In this document: piece by piece, positions 56,101-64,000 of the stretch
Numbering within the stretch: the first letter of the stretch is position 1
How the letters are laid out: the number at the start of each line of letters is the position of its first letter
Assembly (NCBI GenBank): GCA_947044365.1
Contig: OX345636.1
Coordinates: forward strand, 46,439,037 to 46,503,036
Direction: 5' to 3'
Source: Petrosia ficiformis
Lineage: Eukaryota > Porifera > Demospongiae > Haplosclerida > Petrosiidae
DNA: 64,000 nt
Translations under genes and position numbers: made by a program
Notes under the pieces: generated by a model
Told to the model about the DNA's origin: nothing
The model's database searches: none
What the model saw: only the letters and a program-made list of their open reading frames with translations

Positions 56101-57533
56101 ATATCTCTACTGTTTGCACCATAAAAACCCTTAGTCGACAATTAAATCCCACAGATGCTGTTATACTGGTTAGAGAATCTCGTAAAGACCCCATACTTTC
56201 TGGTGTTTGCAGATATGTGAAAGAGGGATGGCCTCAACACATCGAGTCGGAAAACATTCGGCATTATAAGAAATTAGAAGATTCATTGTTTATTGAGAAC
56301 GGTTGTCTAGTATATGGAGCAAGAATAGTAATTCCCAATAAGCTGAGAAACTCAGTACTAGACCTCATACACTTGGGTCACTTTGGAATGCAACGAATGA
56401 AGCAATTGGCTCGTTCAGTAGTATACTGGCCACACATTGACAAAGATATTGAAACCCTTGGTCGAAACTGTACTGCTTGTGCAGAGCACCAAAACAAACA
56501 ATCCAAACCAGCCAATCATCCGTGGATGTTACCGGAGAAACCCTGGAGCCGAGTACATGTTGACCATGCCATCAATTTTAAAGGCACCAATTGGCTAGTA
56601 ATGATCGATGCTTACTCTAAATATCCCTGCATACATGCAACTTCCTCTACATCAACCCAAGCCACCGTTAATCTATTGGAGGAGGATTTTGCTCATTTTG
56701 GATATCCCCATACTATTGTCACGGATAATGCCACTACCTTCCTATCAGAAGAATTTCAAACATGGTGTCAAGAAAGAGGAATCACTCATCTCACTGGAGC
56801 ACCTTACCATCCAGCTACCAATGGTGCTGCAGAGCGCCTAGTCCAAACATTCAAACAGTCTTTGCGTAAAACTAGTAGGTCTCCCAAGACAGCACTACAA
56901 GAATTCCTCTTACAGTACCGACGCACTCCTCTGAGTTCAGGCTACTCACCATGTGAATTGCTTCAAGGGAGACAGATACGAAGTAAGCTGGAGGCTCTAT
57001 TCCCTTCACCTGCTCATGTAGAACAGGGTAAACAAGCAAAAAAAGCTACTAAAGATCAACTACGAGAATCTTCACAATTTATATCAAGAGTAACTTACCT
57101 GTATGCAGTTGGAGCACCCTGTTATGCACTGTACTGTGGACCTAAACGTAACAAGAAACCAAGATGGGTTCCAGCAGTGGTTACAAAAGTACGAGGGAGC
57201 CGAACAGTGAATGTACGTGTTTATCCGAAAGGACCCACTTGGCGTAGACACATGGATCAATTGCGCCCACGTTATGGAGTAAAAGAAGACACTGATCCCG
57301 GAGAGACACCCATCATACGAAATGATAAATCTATTTTTTCAACAACACAGAAAGAAGAAACTAATTCCACGAGTAAAATTCCTATCGTTCCTATTCCTCC
57401 TGCAAAACACAACTATAGAAAACCTACTCTAACAGAAGACAATTATGGGCCTACAAACCCACGTCGTTCTGCCAGAATTCGACAAAGACAGGAGCATGAC
57501 GCCACGGCTAACCCTCAGCTGGTGGGGAGGTGA
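53199..57533 (+). CDS. Gag-Pol polyprotein of the Ty3/gypsy-type element (1444 aa)
   Basis: One uninterrupted frame from ATG 53199 to TGA 57531-57533. In order: a coiled-coil Gln/Glu-rich start and capsid-like region (1-250), two CCHC-type zinc knuckles (Cys 288 onward), and an aspartic protease with DSG at about 379. Reverse transcriptase follows with YLDD at 683-686, then RNase H (CDASDVGIGAVL; TDHKPL). The integrase has an HHCC zinc region (HLGHFG...CTAC) and D1122, D1176, E1212 (DD35E), and then a basic Pro-rich C-terminus. Protease-RT-RNaseH-integrase order defines Ty3/gypsy. The K02A2.6-like appearance suggests the Mag side of the group; that is tentative. All catalytic motifs that I looked for are present, so this copy may have been active recently. 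The stop overlaps the first bases of the 3' LTR. Confidence 0.93.
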   Translation: MAETLQQLVELFKQQLEAQNERIELQQRQMEKQLEIRQEQMEQLIARLGPPPKQIAGTQPAASIPNFMPFDSMSELWKDYLARFYTFAAANSIPEDKMAQVFLTNQTTANYKLLATLAGQQSPPKRINNLEMKDITTFMESHYDPKQFVVRERFKFWSGPPRKPGEKVTELAARIRQDASTCDFPGIKDIQDEAMRTRFICAVKNEAVLKAVFKLRDDELTFSKAVEIAQEMEEAAKVAKETIHGSSETPSTASVYKMSDKKKPPLSGFKPSTKHSGQYTFLLPKGVCYRCGKTNHTAKDCRFINAICRFCQKKGHLESICLKKKRSQESLKQITEEEENPYEVVNTMFPYSVVKHIPSQGPLVVQLQLDGRSCNLEVDSGARDNFCSEELWKRLGRPVLKPPTLRYVSATGDRIPVMGTFKTQATLRPSSSSVEVLFNVSTLNHLNLIGRSGIATLDIDVRHLIQNQTADLTKEEIRTVRKDTPDASGRLRQACHKLCEQFTEIFQPELGILKDVQLEVKFKSEAKPIFYKPRTVPFALLEDLNQAYDEGIKKGIWVPTPFNEYGTPVVPVRKALQPNEKRIKCGDYSVTVNPQLDTHRQPLLLPDDLVRKLSGGYYFTKIDLANAYNQIRLAPESQKRLALSTHRGVLLQTRLPFGISSAPGYFQEIMERITCDLKGVAVYLDDILVSGSNEEEHIKNLQSLLQRLQDKGLRCCQHKCVFAQPSVEYLGYTISKEGISKGKRKVDAILDMPSPTNVTTLRSFLGSVQFYGKFIKDLSTLTEPLYCLLKKGILWRWGKSEQQAFERLKSILCTDTVLAHFNPQEQIGISCDASDVGIGAVLFHRYSDGTERPIANASKTLSDTQRRYSQVQKEALSVIYGIQKFHQFLYGRRFILITDHKPLLALFNPQKGTPSMAANRLARWALTLSQYDYSIEYRRTSEHGNADALSRLPVGEDVQFDKEQEAADISTVCTIKTLSRQLNPTDAVILVRESRKDPILSGVCRYVKEGWPQHIESENIRHYKKLEDSLFIENGCLVYGARIVIPNKLRNSVLDLIHLGHFGMQRMKQLARSVVYWPHIDKDIETLGRNCTACAEHQNKQSKPANHPWMLPEKPWSRVHVDHAINFKGTNWLVMIDAYSKYPCIHATSSTSTQATVNLLEEDFAHFGYPHTIVTDNATTFLSEEFQTWCQERGITHLTGAPYHPATNGAAERLVQTFKQSLRKTSRSPKTALQEFLLQYRRTPLSSGYSPCELLQGRQIRSKLEALFPSPAHVEQGKQAKKATKDQLRESSQFISRVTYLYAVGAPCYALYCGPKRNKKPRWVPAVVTKVRGSRTVNVRVYPKGPTWRRHMDQLRPRYGVKEDTDPGETPIIRNDKSIFSTTQKEETNSTSKIPIVPIPPAKHNYRKPTLTEDNYGPTNPRRSARIRQRQEHDATANPQLVGR
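57521..57530 (+). other. Polypurine tract
   Basis: GGTGGGGAGG directly before the 3' LTR, inside the end of the gag-pol frame. Confidence 0.7.
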
Positions 57534-57739
57534 TGTATTATGATGTAGTCTTACCAGTCAACCTGTCTGAAATAAATACAATGCAGTTACAACATTTACA
57601 CTTAGTGACTTCGGAACCTTCCAGAACTGATATTGTTTTCTATATAAATGTCTAATTTTTGTACTAGTTTTTAGTTGTCTGATAATGTGAGATCTTTGTT
57701 TCTTTGATCAAAAATATTGAACTATCTAAAGATACAACA
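57531..57739 (+). repeat. 3' LTR
   Basis: 209 bp. It ends GATACAACA and is followed immediately by Helitron coding sequence (CTTCTTCAAG). Confidence 0.92.
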
Positions 57740-59189
57740 CTTCTTCAAGTGATAACACTAGCAGAGCACAACAGGAACTCTTCAAATATGTTGACCAGAT
57801 TATCAGTACAATCAATCCAGCTAGATGCTCCTTCTCCACAAACTGTAGTTAACAATTACCAAGATTTATCTCAACTTGTTGCCACCTGTCAAAGACACAT
57901 TCGCTGTTCTGCTGCATATTGCCTACGAACACATGAAGGTCAGCAAAAATGTTGTTTTGGCTACCATTACCATTACAGTCCAACACTACCCTTGTGATTG
58001 AAGATGGAGAACTAGTATTATTAACTAAACGGAACGACCCACTTGTAAACAATTTCAACCCAGTGCAGCTGTCTACCTGGTGTGCCAATGTGGATATGAA
58101 ATACTGCATATCCCGAAGAAAAGTGCTTGAATATTGTGCAAAGTATGCAACTAAATCTGAGCCTCAATCTCAGTCATTGAAGGAAGTATTTCTAACTATT
58201 GTTTGTAGTGTAAAGAATGAAGACAAGTCTCTAAAAGGCTCTTCGTTAATAGTGTTTGTGAAAGAGACTATTCTGCCCAAGAAACATGCCATCTGCTCCT
58301 CCAGCTACCTATGATTCATACCTCACGTACCTTTGTCACTCTTAGTCTTGATGGATCTCGAGTTGTAGAAGATCGATTAGATGAAGGCCAGCCAGTAACA
58401 GCTGCCATCATTACATTACTCGTCCTGCAACTGAAAAATTCAACAACAGGACATTGATAAACTTTGTAAGACAGTATACCATGCCTAAAAAGTTCGGTTC
58501 AGAACCATCCCCACGCAAAAAGGATGTCATTATTATTGTCCGTCCATACTGTTCCCCTGATCCCCCAAGTATGAGCAGTACTGTCAACAAAAGCTCATGA
58601 TGCACAAGTCATTCCGTCAATATGAGGAACTGATGGGATTATATATTAGCTTCAGACATGCTTATGCAGATTTTCTCCAATCTGAACATGTGCCCAGCTC
58701 GCTAGAAGATGATATTCATTTACTGGACAGACAAACACATACTCCTTCAGATATGCAAGATGACAATCAGGTGTGTTAGTTTTATTCATAATTGGCCCAA
58801 TTATGTGTTATAATAATAATTATTGTTTTTATGGCCCACAGGGCCATCCCTATGATTGCTTTCCCACGGGTTCAAACTATATATATATATATGTGACCGA
58901 GCGAACAAAAACCAGTCAAAAGTAACAAAAGCTATTATTCCAGTATAGTACAAAATTCACAGAAATCAGTACTATCACTATTTCTGTTTGACTAGCTGTA
59001 CTGCAACTCTTGGCCCACCAAAAGCAATCATAGAGATACTTTTTTCACTATAATTTGTTTATCTCTTTTACAGGAGCATAGTGATGAAAGACATGCTCAA
59101 CAGTTAGCACGTAATACAGAAGAATGTCTATCAAGAGTTAAAACTATGATTCATCATACTAAAGGGTTAAAAAATGATGATGTATGATA
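57740..59189 (+). pseudogene. Helitron Rep protein, middle part, frameshifted
   Basis: It starts inside the Rep region with SSSDNTSRAQQEL, which overlaps about 85 bp of the truncated copy at 13117-13203. Then follow QDLSQLVATCQRH, CSAAYCLRTHEGQQKC (57855-57955) and, after a frame change, LLTKRNDPLVNNFNPVQL and VLEYCAKYATK. The last has Tyr codons at 58132 and 58144, the Y-x3-Y catalytic pair of Helitron Rep. Further scraps (LSLDGSRVVEDRLDEGQP, VRPYCSPDPP) carry stops and frameshifts. An intron (about 58773-59066) is followed by an exon ending near 59189 (HHTKGLKNDD). The helicase is absent. The 5' part is cut off by the LTR element. Confidence 0.85.
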
Positions 59190-59219
59190 ATATTCTACTA
59201 TGAATTCTGCACTCTGCAG

Positions 59220-60475
59220 TTTACTCTTCATCACGTTTAACAACAACTTCAAATACTTGCAGTGTTATTACAGATACTACGCCTACTGGTACTACAGGTA
59301 TACACATGCAACAACTACTTGTTGAGGAGAAGCCACTTTAGTCAGATTGAACCACATGTATTAATTAATTCTCTTGTGTATATTGTCTTATCAGTATTGG
59401 TTCTTAATTATGTTTGTACACGTGTATATGAAGATTCTAGAACTCTCTAGATTCTTAATAATGGTTTAGAATAGTGCTACCATAGAATATTCTAGATTTT
59501 TCCTTCACTACTTTAAGCCAGTTGTTTTTTTATCCTCATTGTTCATTGTAAGACAGTTCAAAAACTTTGACACTACTAATATCACTGATACTAATAGTAA
59601 GTATTATATTGAATGCATACCATGATATGTTGGGTGCATGATTTCAACTAAAACATGCAGACAGGTTTAGCTTGTCACAATATACGTCTTTACAACAATC
59701 ATTGTAGTTTCAGTTGTTGGTGGCATATGTAGTATACAAATTTGTATACTGATCATTACTGTGCCATTCTGTATCTGTTGCTATCTTGGAGTTGTGATTT
59801 CAAAATGTTTCCCACCTGAACCACAACCTACAACTACTTCAACTTTTGGTAAGACTAGCTTCAGGTATTTTAGCAATGAATATAAATATTTGCCCCTAAT
59901 TCAATATTTCAAACTATTTGAAGGATAAGTTAAATTTCCATATTCAGTCCTCAACCAGCAAAAACCCTAACCCTAAACCCTAAACCTGAGAATGCCTCGT
60001 TTTGGCAAGCAACATGACAAAGCTCTTCCTCAACCTATTTGTAAGATAGTTAGCTTTACACCACTCGCTAAAAGGCACCGAGCTAATGTCAGTAATCTTG
60101 CAACTTCCTTGTGACTAGTACTGAAACCCTCAATATAAACAGCAGTATCATCAGCAAACATATCAGTAGTATTAAGTACATCAAGTAAATCATTTTCATT
60201 GAGAGAAACAAAATAGGTTCGAGCAATGATCACTGAGGTATTCCTCGGAATCCCTGCCTAGTCAATAGCTATTCCGGTGTTACGCATCCAATTTTTACTC
60301 ATTGCCTATGATCAGTAAGGAAATCCATGAACAACCATAAAAGAATACCTCTAACCCCATAATCATAAAGATTGTGATACTATAGTTAATTGTCCTAAAT
60401 CAGAATAAAAACACATTTCTTTACAATTCACATTACTCACCCTATGTTACAGCCTACTCTCCTACTCTGTATTGA
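59220..60475 (+). pseudogene. Type II receptor tail, copy 3 (best preserved)
   Basis: IIa 59220-59297 (78 bp, Ser/Thr stalk) and IIb 59714-59848 (135 bp: VVGGICSIQICILIITVPFC, then ICCYLGVVISKC) are open, with phase 1 at every border. The last exon (about 60432-60475, YSPYVTAYSPTLY, TGA) has lost the AG of its acceptor: TTCAC instead of TTCAG in copies 1 and 2. The product would have one membrane segment and a short tail without PPxY. It may be read through IIb into the intron, or be dead. Confidence 0.6.
60010..60262 (-). pseudogene. LINE-type RT fragment, copy 3
   Basis: Same FADDT-containing fragment as at 15722 and 38190, lying in the intron of type II tail copy 3. CCCTAA-like words precede it (59965-59990). 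Confidence 0.65.
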
Positions 60476-60714
60476 CAAAAATCCAATTGGAATGTTTTTT
60501 TCACCATAAATCTGCTTATTATTTAGTTTATTCACCATGTATTTAAATGCTATTTTCATGTATACATTGTTTTTTTTTGTTATGTTACTTTAGCAATTTT
60601 GTCCTTGCTTTCAGACATTTGAATTGCAAACGTTGCATACATGTAACTGTTGATGTTTCTCCTTGTGCGGAATATTATTACATTACAATACGATAGTGAT
60701 AAGTGATGCATCTG

Positions 60715-60965
60715 TTCATTCTTCTGCATGTGGATGGATCCATCTACCAATCCAAATATCCATCCATTGTTCATTACGTCTGTCTAACTGTTAATGGTGG
60801 ATGCATGGCTGGATTAATTCATTAATCCAGCCATCAATTGTGGGATGGGAGGTAGGATGGATATATATATATATATATATACATGGATCAATCCATGGAT
60901 TCATCTATCCATCCATTCATGGATCGATCCATGCATATTTATTCATCCATCGATCTATACTTAGT
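60715..60965. repeat. ATCC/GGAT-rich region, copy 3
   Basis: Shorter version of 16440-16965 and 38865-39185, with a 20-base AT run. Confidence 0.75.
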
Positions 60966-61430
60966 ACTGTTACTGTATTTTAGTACTGTTATTAATTTTA
61001 ATGCTCTTTGAATTATTATAAGTAATAATTATAATGATATTTAGTACTGTTACTACCCCAACAGGGTTTGGCAAGCAATTGTTATGGTTTTTTTACTTAT
61101 TGTTTTTGATAAACTTGGAGTACTTCAAACACTGCAATCGATAAGATCATTGCATGCGTTTGTGGTGACAGTACGTTAAAATACTTACAACCTCATGCAG
61201 TAAAAATAATTTACCACCGGAATGTATTGTATTCTTCGCATTATACTGAAACAATAATTATTTTTTGTCTTTTGAGTTTGTAGTTTCCTTCTTTTAGCAA
61301 ATACATATATACCACAATGAATGCACTGAAAATTCTTCATGCATAAGTGCAATTGAAAAATGAGAATTATAACACATAGATAATAACTGCAGACAATATA
61401 ATATAATACTCCATGCAGTCCTTACAAGTC

Positions 61431-62999
61431 TTTGTAGAAGCATGTAAATGTAAATTATGTACAGTTGCTAACTTCTCAAATATGTGTACATTCGGTGGAG
61501 TATATACACAATTATGCTAGAATGAGCACGTAACATATATTGTGTTCAAAGATGTTAACAAGGGAATAATAATACACCACAAGTTATACTTGTATAATAC
61601 TAAAGAATAATAATAAAAAAAACATTTCCAATAAAAATGAATGCACTGTAGCAGCCACTACTTCAATTTTACTTCATTTCAAGCTGTGATTTGACAGCGA
61701 TAGGCTTCAAGCAAGATGAGCTGTGCTTCAGTGAACTCTTTTGTTACCAGACGTCATCTGAAAGTTTTTAAACGTCGACCGTGAATTACAGCAATTGTCA
61801 TAAAAGTTTTAGCAAAAGGCTTATTGTTACTTTTGATCCTTGTATGATTTGACGTCTGCTGTATTTCAAGTTGTCAATGTTCGTATATAATTTATGCTAA
61901 GTGTCCATTATTGAGCAATTTTCATTTTATTTAGTTACATTTATTGCAGTAGACTTGTAATTTAGTTACAGTTTAATTACCTAGAAGTCAGAATGCCTTA
62001 CTAAAAGAGGTTTTAATTATCTAAAACAACACTGCCGTAAACCTTCGTCCCCAAAACCTTAACCCTAAATCCTCGTCCCAAAACCCTAACTCAGAGCGCT
62101 TGTCCTAAAGCTCTAGCTCAGAGCCCTTGTCCCAAAACTCTAGCCCTGAGTTCTTGTGCCGGAGCCCCTACTCCATTGTTAGGAAAGCCTCTCATGAATA
62201 TTCATGAGTTAAATTAGGTAATGAATTTTTATGGAAATGATTACAATTATAGCACAATTTTCTTTGTGTTCACAGGTTTATCTTGTCAGTCTCGTTCACA
62301 GCCCGGTGGGAGGAAATGTCAGTTCTGACGTAAGTGCATCACTTTTTATATTTGTATTTGTGGTTGTATACCACTCCCGGTTCTTCAGAGAACGCCAAAA
62401 AGTCAAAAGATTCACCTTTGAAATTCACAATTAATAGATTCACTATAAGCAAAGTATCAGCAGTATACACCATTTAAGATGAATTTGCCTAGATGTCTTA
62501 ATCTTTGGAGTGTGCTGAAGCTCCTTTCACTGGACAGCTAAGCCTCACCCCCAAGAATAAGGTTGTTGTCTACACTCTGAATGAACATCATTGCTTGGGT
62601 GAAGCTAGGCAATTATGAAGTTGATAAATATGTTGCTATTGTACTGTTTTAGCATTTCAACTGCTTAAAAGTATGCAACAAATTATGTACTATATTATAT
62701 TATATTTTAAAGCTATAGTTCATTACATAAGGAAAACGAGGTTTGGGACTCTTACCTCTTTATCTATTTTCTATGTTTCCATATAAATACTGTTAATGAA
62801 TAAAAATACACTGGTTTAATACAATATAGTTATCGCTAGATGTAGAAAAGAACACACAGTTCAAATGGTAACACTTTCGGGACTCTAAGCAGTGTGGTAG
62901 GCCAACGCTCCAGTTTTCCAGCTGAAGGTGTAGTAACTACTGTGTTAGTTGGTGAAATTATTGTTTAACAAAAGCCTTATATTATGCATGATTAAAACA
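61431..62999. other. Non-coding DNA unique to block 3
   Basis: No paralogue in blocks 1 and 2. It contains a minisatellite at 62050-62180. A short stretch with splice-like borders (62275-62330) was seen, but no domain is recognised. Confidence 0.45.
62045..62180. repeat. Degenerate minisatellite (about 24-bp unit)
   Basis: Five to six diverged units of the type CTCGTCCCAAAACCCTAACT / CAGAGCCCTTGTCCCAAAAC. GC-rich against an AT-rich background. Confidence 0.75.
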
Positions 63000-63265
63000 A
63001 GATATGTACAGAAAGGTATCCCTATGATTGCTTTGTAGTGCTGACTTCATCATGCCTCAGTGAAACACAACAGCCTATTATATTTTGATTATCTACTCCC
63101 CTTACCTTTTAAAGGATCCTGTAGAACTTTAGAAATATATTTCAGGTAGAATAGCTAGATATTAGTTCCAGTTTCTACGTAAGTTTAGCTACAAGCAGCT
63201 TTCTTCTTGCTTCCAGCGAGCTTGAGCGAGAGTTCTATTATGTCCACACTCATTAATTGACCGCA
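63000..63265 (-). repeat. GGCC-type dispersed repeat, inverted/diverged copy
   Basis: Shares ATCCCTATGATTGCTTT, AGAACTTTAGAAATATATTTC and ATTAGTTCCAGTTTCTA with the copy at 40528-41225. It abuts the gene E upstream region. Confidence 0.55.
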
Positions 63266-63913
63266 AATACGTATACTACGCGCATAAGTGACACATGACC
63301 GTGATGAGAAAATCAGTCATTTGTCAATAAAATTTTTCAAACACTTAATAACCAACAAAATCTGGTATTCAGGAAGAGCAAATATTTCTCTACCTAAATT
63401 ACAAATTTAGTTAGTTTTCTATAAAAAATGGCTGAGTAATAATGAATCACGTGAGAATCCAATCATAGTCTTATACGAGCCATAATTATTATACTAGTGA
63501 TGATTAATGTATTGTTATTACGTGACTGCAAGCAAATTTTAAAAAGAGAGTGGGGCAACAGTAAAAGTTGATTTCCATCAGGACATGATGTGATGGCCAA
63601 TTTTATTTTTGGCATTTAATATAGGAATGCCTCCAACTTGACACTACCCTTTTCCTTTAGTATGTTTATGAAATTTTCCAGCTGTAATTTTTTTCTTTAT
63701 TGCAAAAGCAAAAGAGTGAGGCCCATAACAACGAAATACTAATAATAAGGCCGAAACATGCATAACCTATGCATTCAGTACAGCTGCTCGTCTTTACACC
63801 AGTATCACTAGACACTAACGTAATTTTCCGTAACCCGTACTACTTACTGTCTACTTTCCGTATCCGTAAAAATCCGATAGTCTACCTCCCGCCGTGCGAT
63901 TGGGGACTCTGAG
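63266..63913 (+). promoter_or_regulatory. Conserved upstream region of gene E
   Basis: Paralogous to 18256-18944. It contains small deletions relative to gene B, but the last ~100 bp before the start codon are well kept. Promoter role is inferred. Confidence 0.45.
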
Positions 63914-63968
63914 ATGGCGTTCCTTCAGTTTCTTGCAATCCTGTACATAATCTGCCAAACCAAGGCTG
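63914..63968 (+). CDS. Gene E: signal-peptide exon of another SRCR receptor
   Basis: ATG at 63914, MAFLQFLAILYIICQTKAG, 55 bp with a GTAAGTTTTACG donor in phase 1, identical in layout to gene B exon 1 and differing by Glu to Lys near the end. The rest of the gene lies beyond the window. Confidence 0.75.
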
Positions 63969-64000
63969 GTAAGTTTTACGTTAGTTAGTATGGAATTGAA

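Larger units (their letters stand above)
52915..57739 (+). mobile_element. Ty3/gypsy-type LTR retrotransposon, structurally complete
   Basis: Two 209-bp LTRs (52915-53123 and 57531-57739) begin TGATGTATTA and end GATACAACA; I count three differences between them. Between them lie a primer-binding-site candidate, one long gag-pol frame and a purine-rich tract. No envelope gene is present. The flanking five bases (TTAAT and CTTCT) do not form a target duplication, and the two flanks belong to different elements. Confidence 0.93.

Overview
This window looks like nuclear DNA of a sponge (probably a demosponge). It is AT-rich, has short GT-AG introns, and is full of DNA transposons and MITEs. Its host genes are membrane receptors with scavenger-receptor cysteine-rich (SRCR) domains, a family that is strongly expanded in sponges. 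I see no rRNA, tRNA, CRISPR array or bacterial-style operon. All identifications come from reading the sequence; no database was searched.

Host genes. The backbone is a tandem cluster of SRCR receptor genes on the + strand, copied by segmental duplication. Gene A contributes only its tail (278-862). Gene B (18945-29633) is the only copy complete in the window: signal peptide, two SRCR domains, a Ser/Thr-rich stalk, one membrane segment and a proline/tyrosine-rich tail with a PPxY motif, 414 residues in seven exons. Genes C (34059-37558) and D (47070-51293) are partial and broken. Gene E begins at 63914 and leaves the window. A second type of tail, with one membrane segment and a short Tyr-containing end, lies between the genes at 14952-16193, 37976-38657 and 59220-60475. 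Each type II copy has a damaging change, and none has SRCR exons of its own next to it.

Mobile DNA. 1-14.9 kb is a graveyard: an inverted-repeat unit with Merlin/ISXO2-like transposase exons, a TTAA-flanked MITE, a Helitron N-terminal piece, an EnSpm/CACTA transposase, a multi-exon companion gene of unknown function, a 261-bp-arm foldback, the 5' half of a Helitron Rep gene and an RPA-like OB-fold gene. The intron of gene B at 19.6-22.3 kb holds a 1.75-kb element with ~200-bp inverted repeats, and the intron at 22.5-26.4 kb holds a BED-finger (hAT-like) remnant. At 41380-46650 lies a 5.27-kb pogo-like transposon with TA target duplication and ~220-bp inverted repeats. It encodes on the - strand a DDE transposase joined through spliced exons to a Ulp1/C48 cysteine protease and a PHD finger, with a tandem array of 72-bp exons in between; I regard it as the most unusual object here. 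At 52915-57739 is a nearly intact Ty3/gypsy-type LTR retrotransposon (209-bp LTRs, single 1444-codon gag-pol), followed directly by the middle part of a Helitron Rep gene.

How it fits together. Three paralogous blocks (type II tail + RT fragment + ATCC/GGAT-rich satellite; intron blocks; tail-exon blocks) allow insertions to be placed by comparing filled and empty sites. The SRCR half-domain exons, stalk exon and both tail types have matching intron phases, so the cluster could exchange domains and tails by recombination or alternative splicing.
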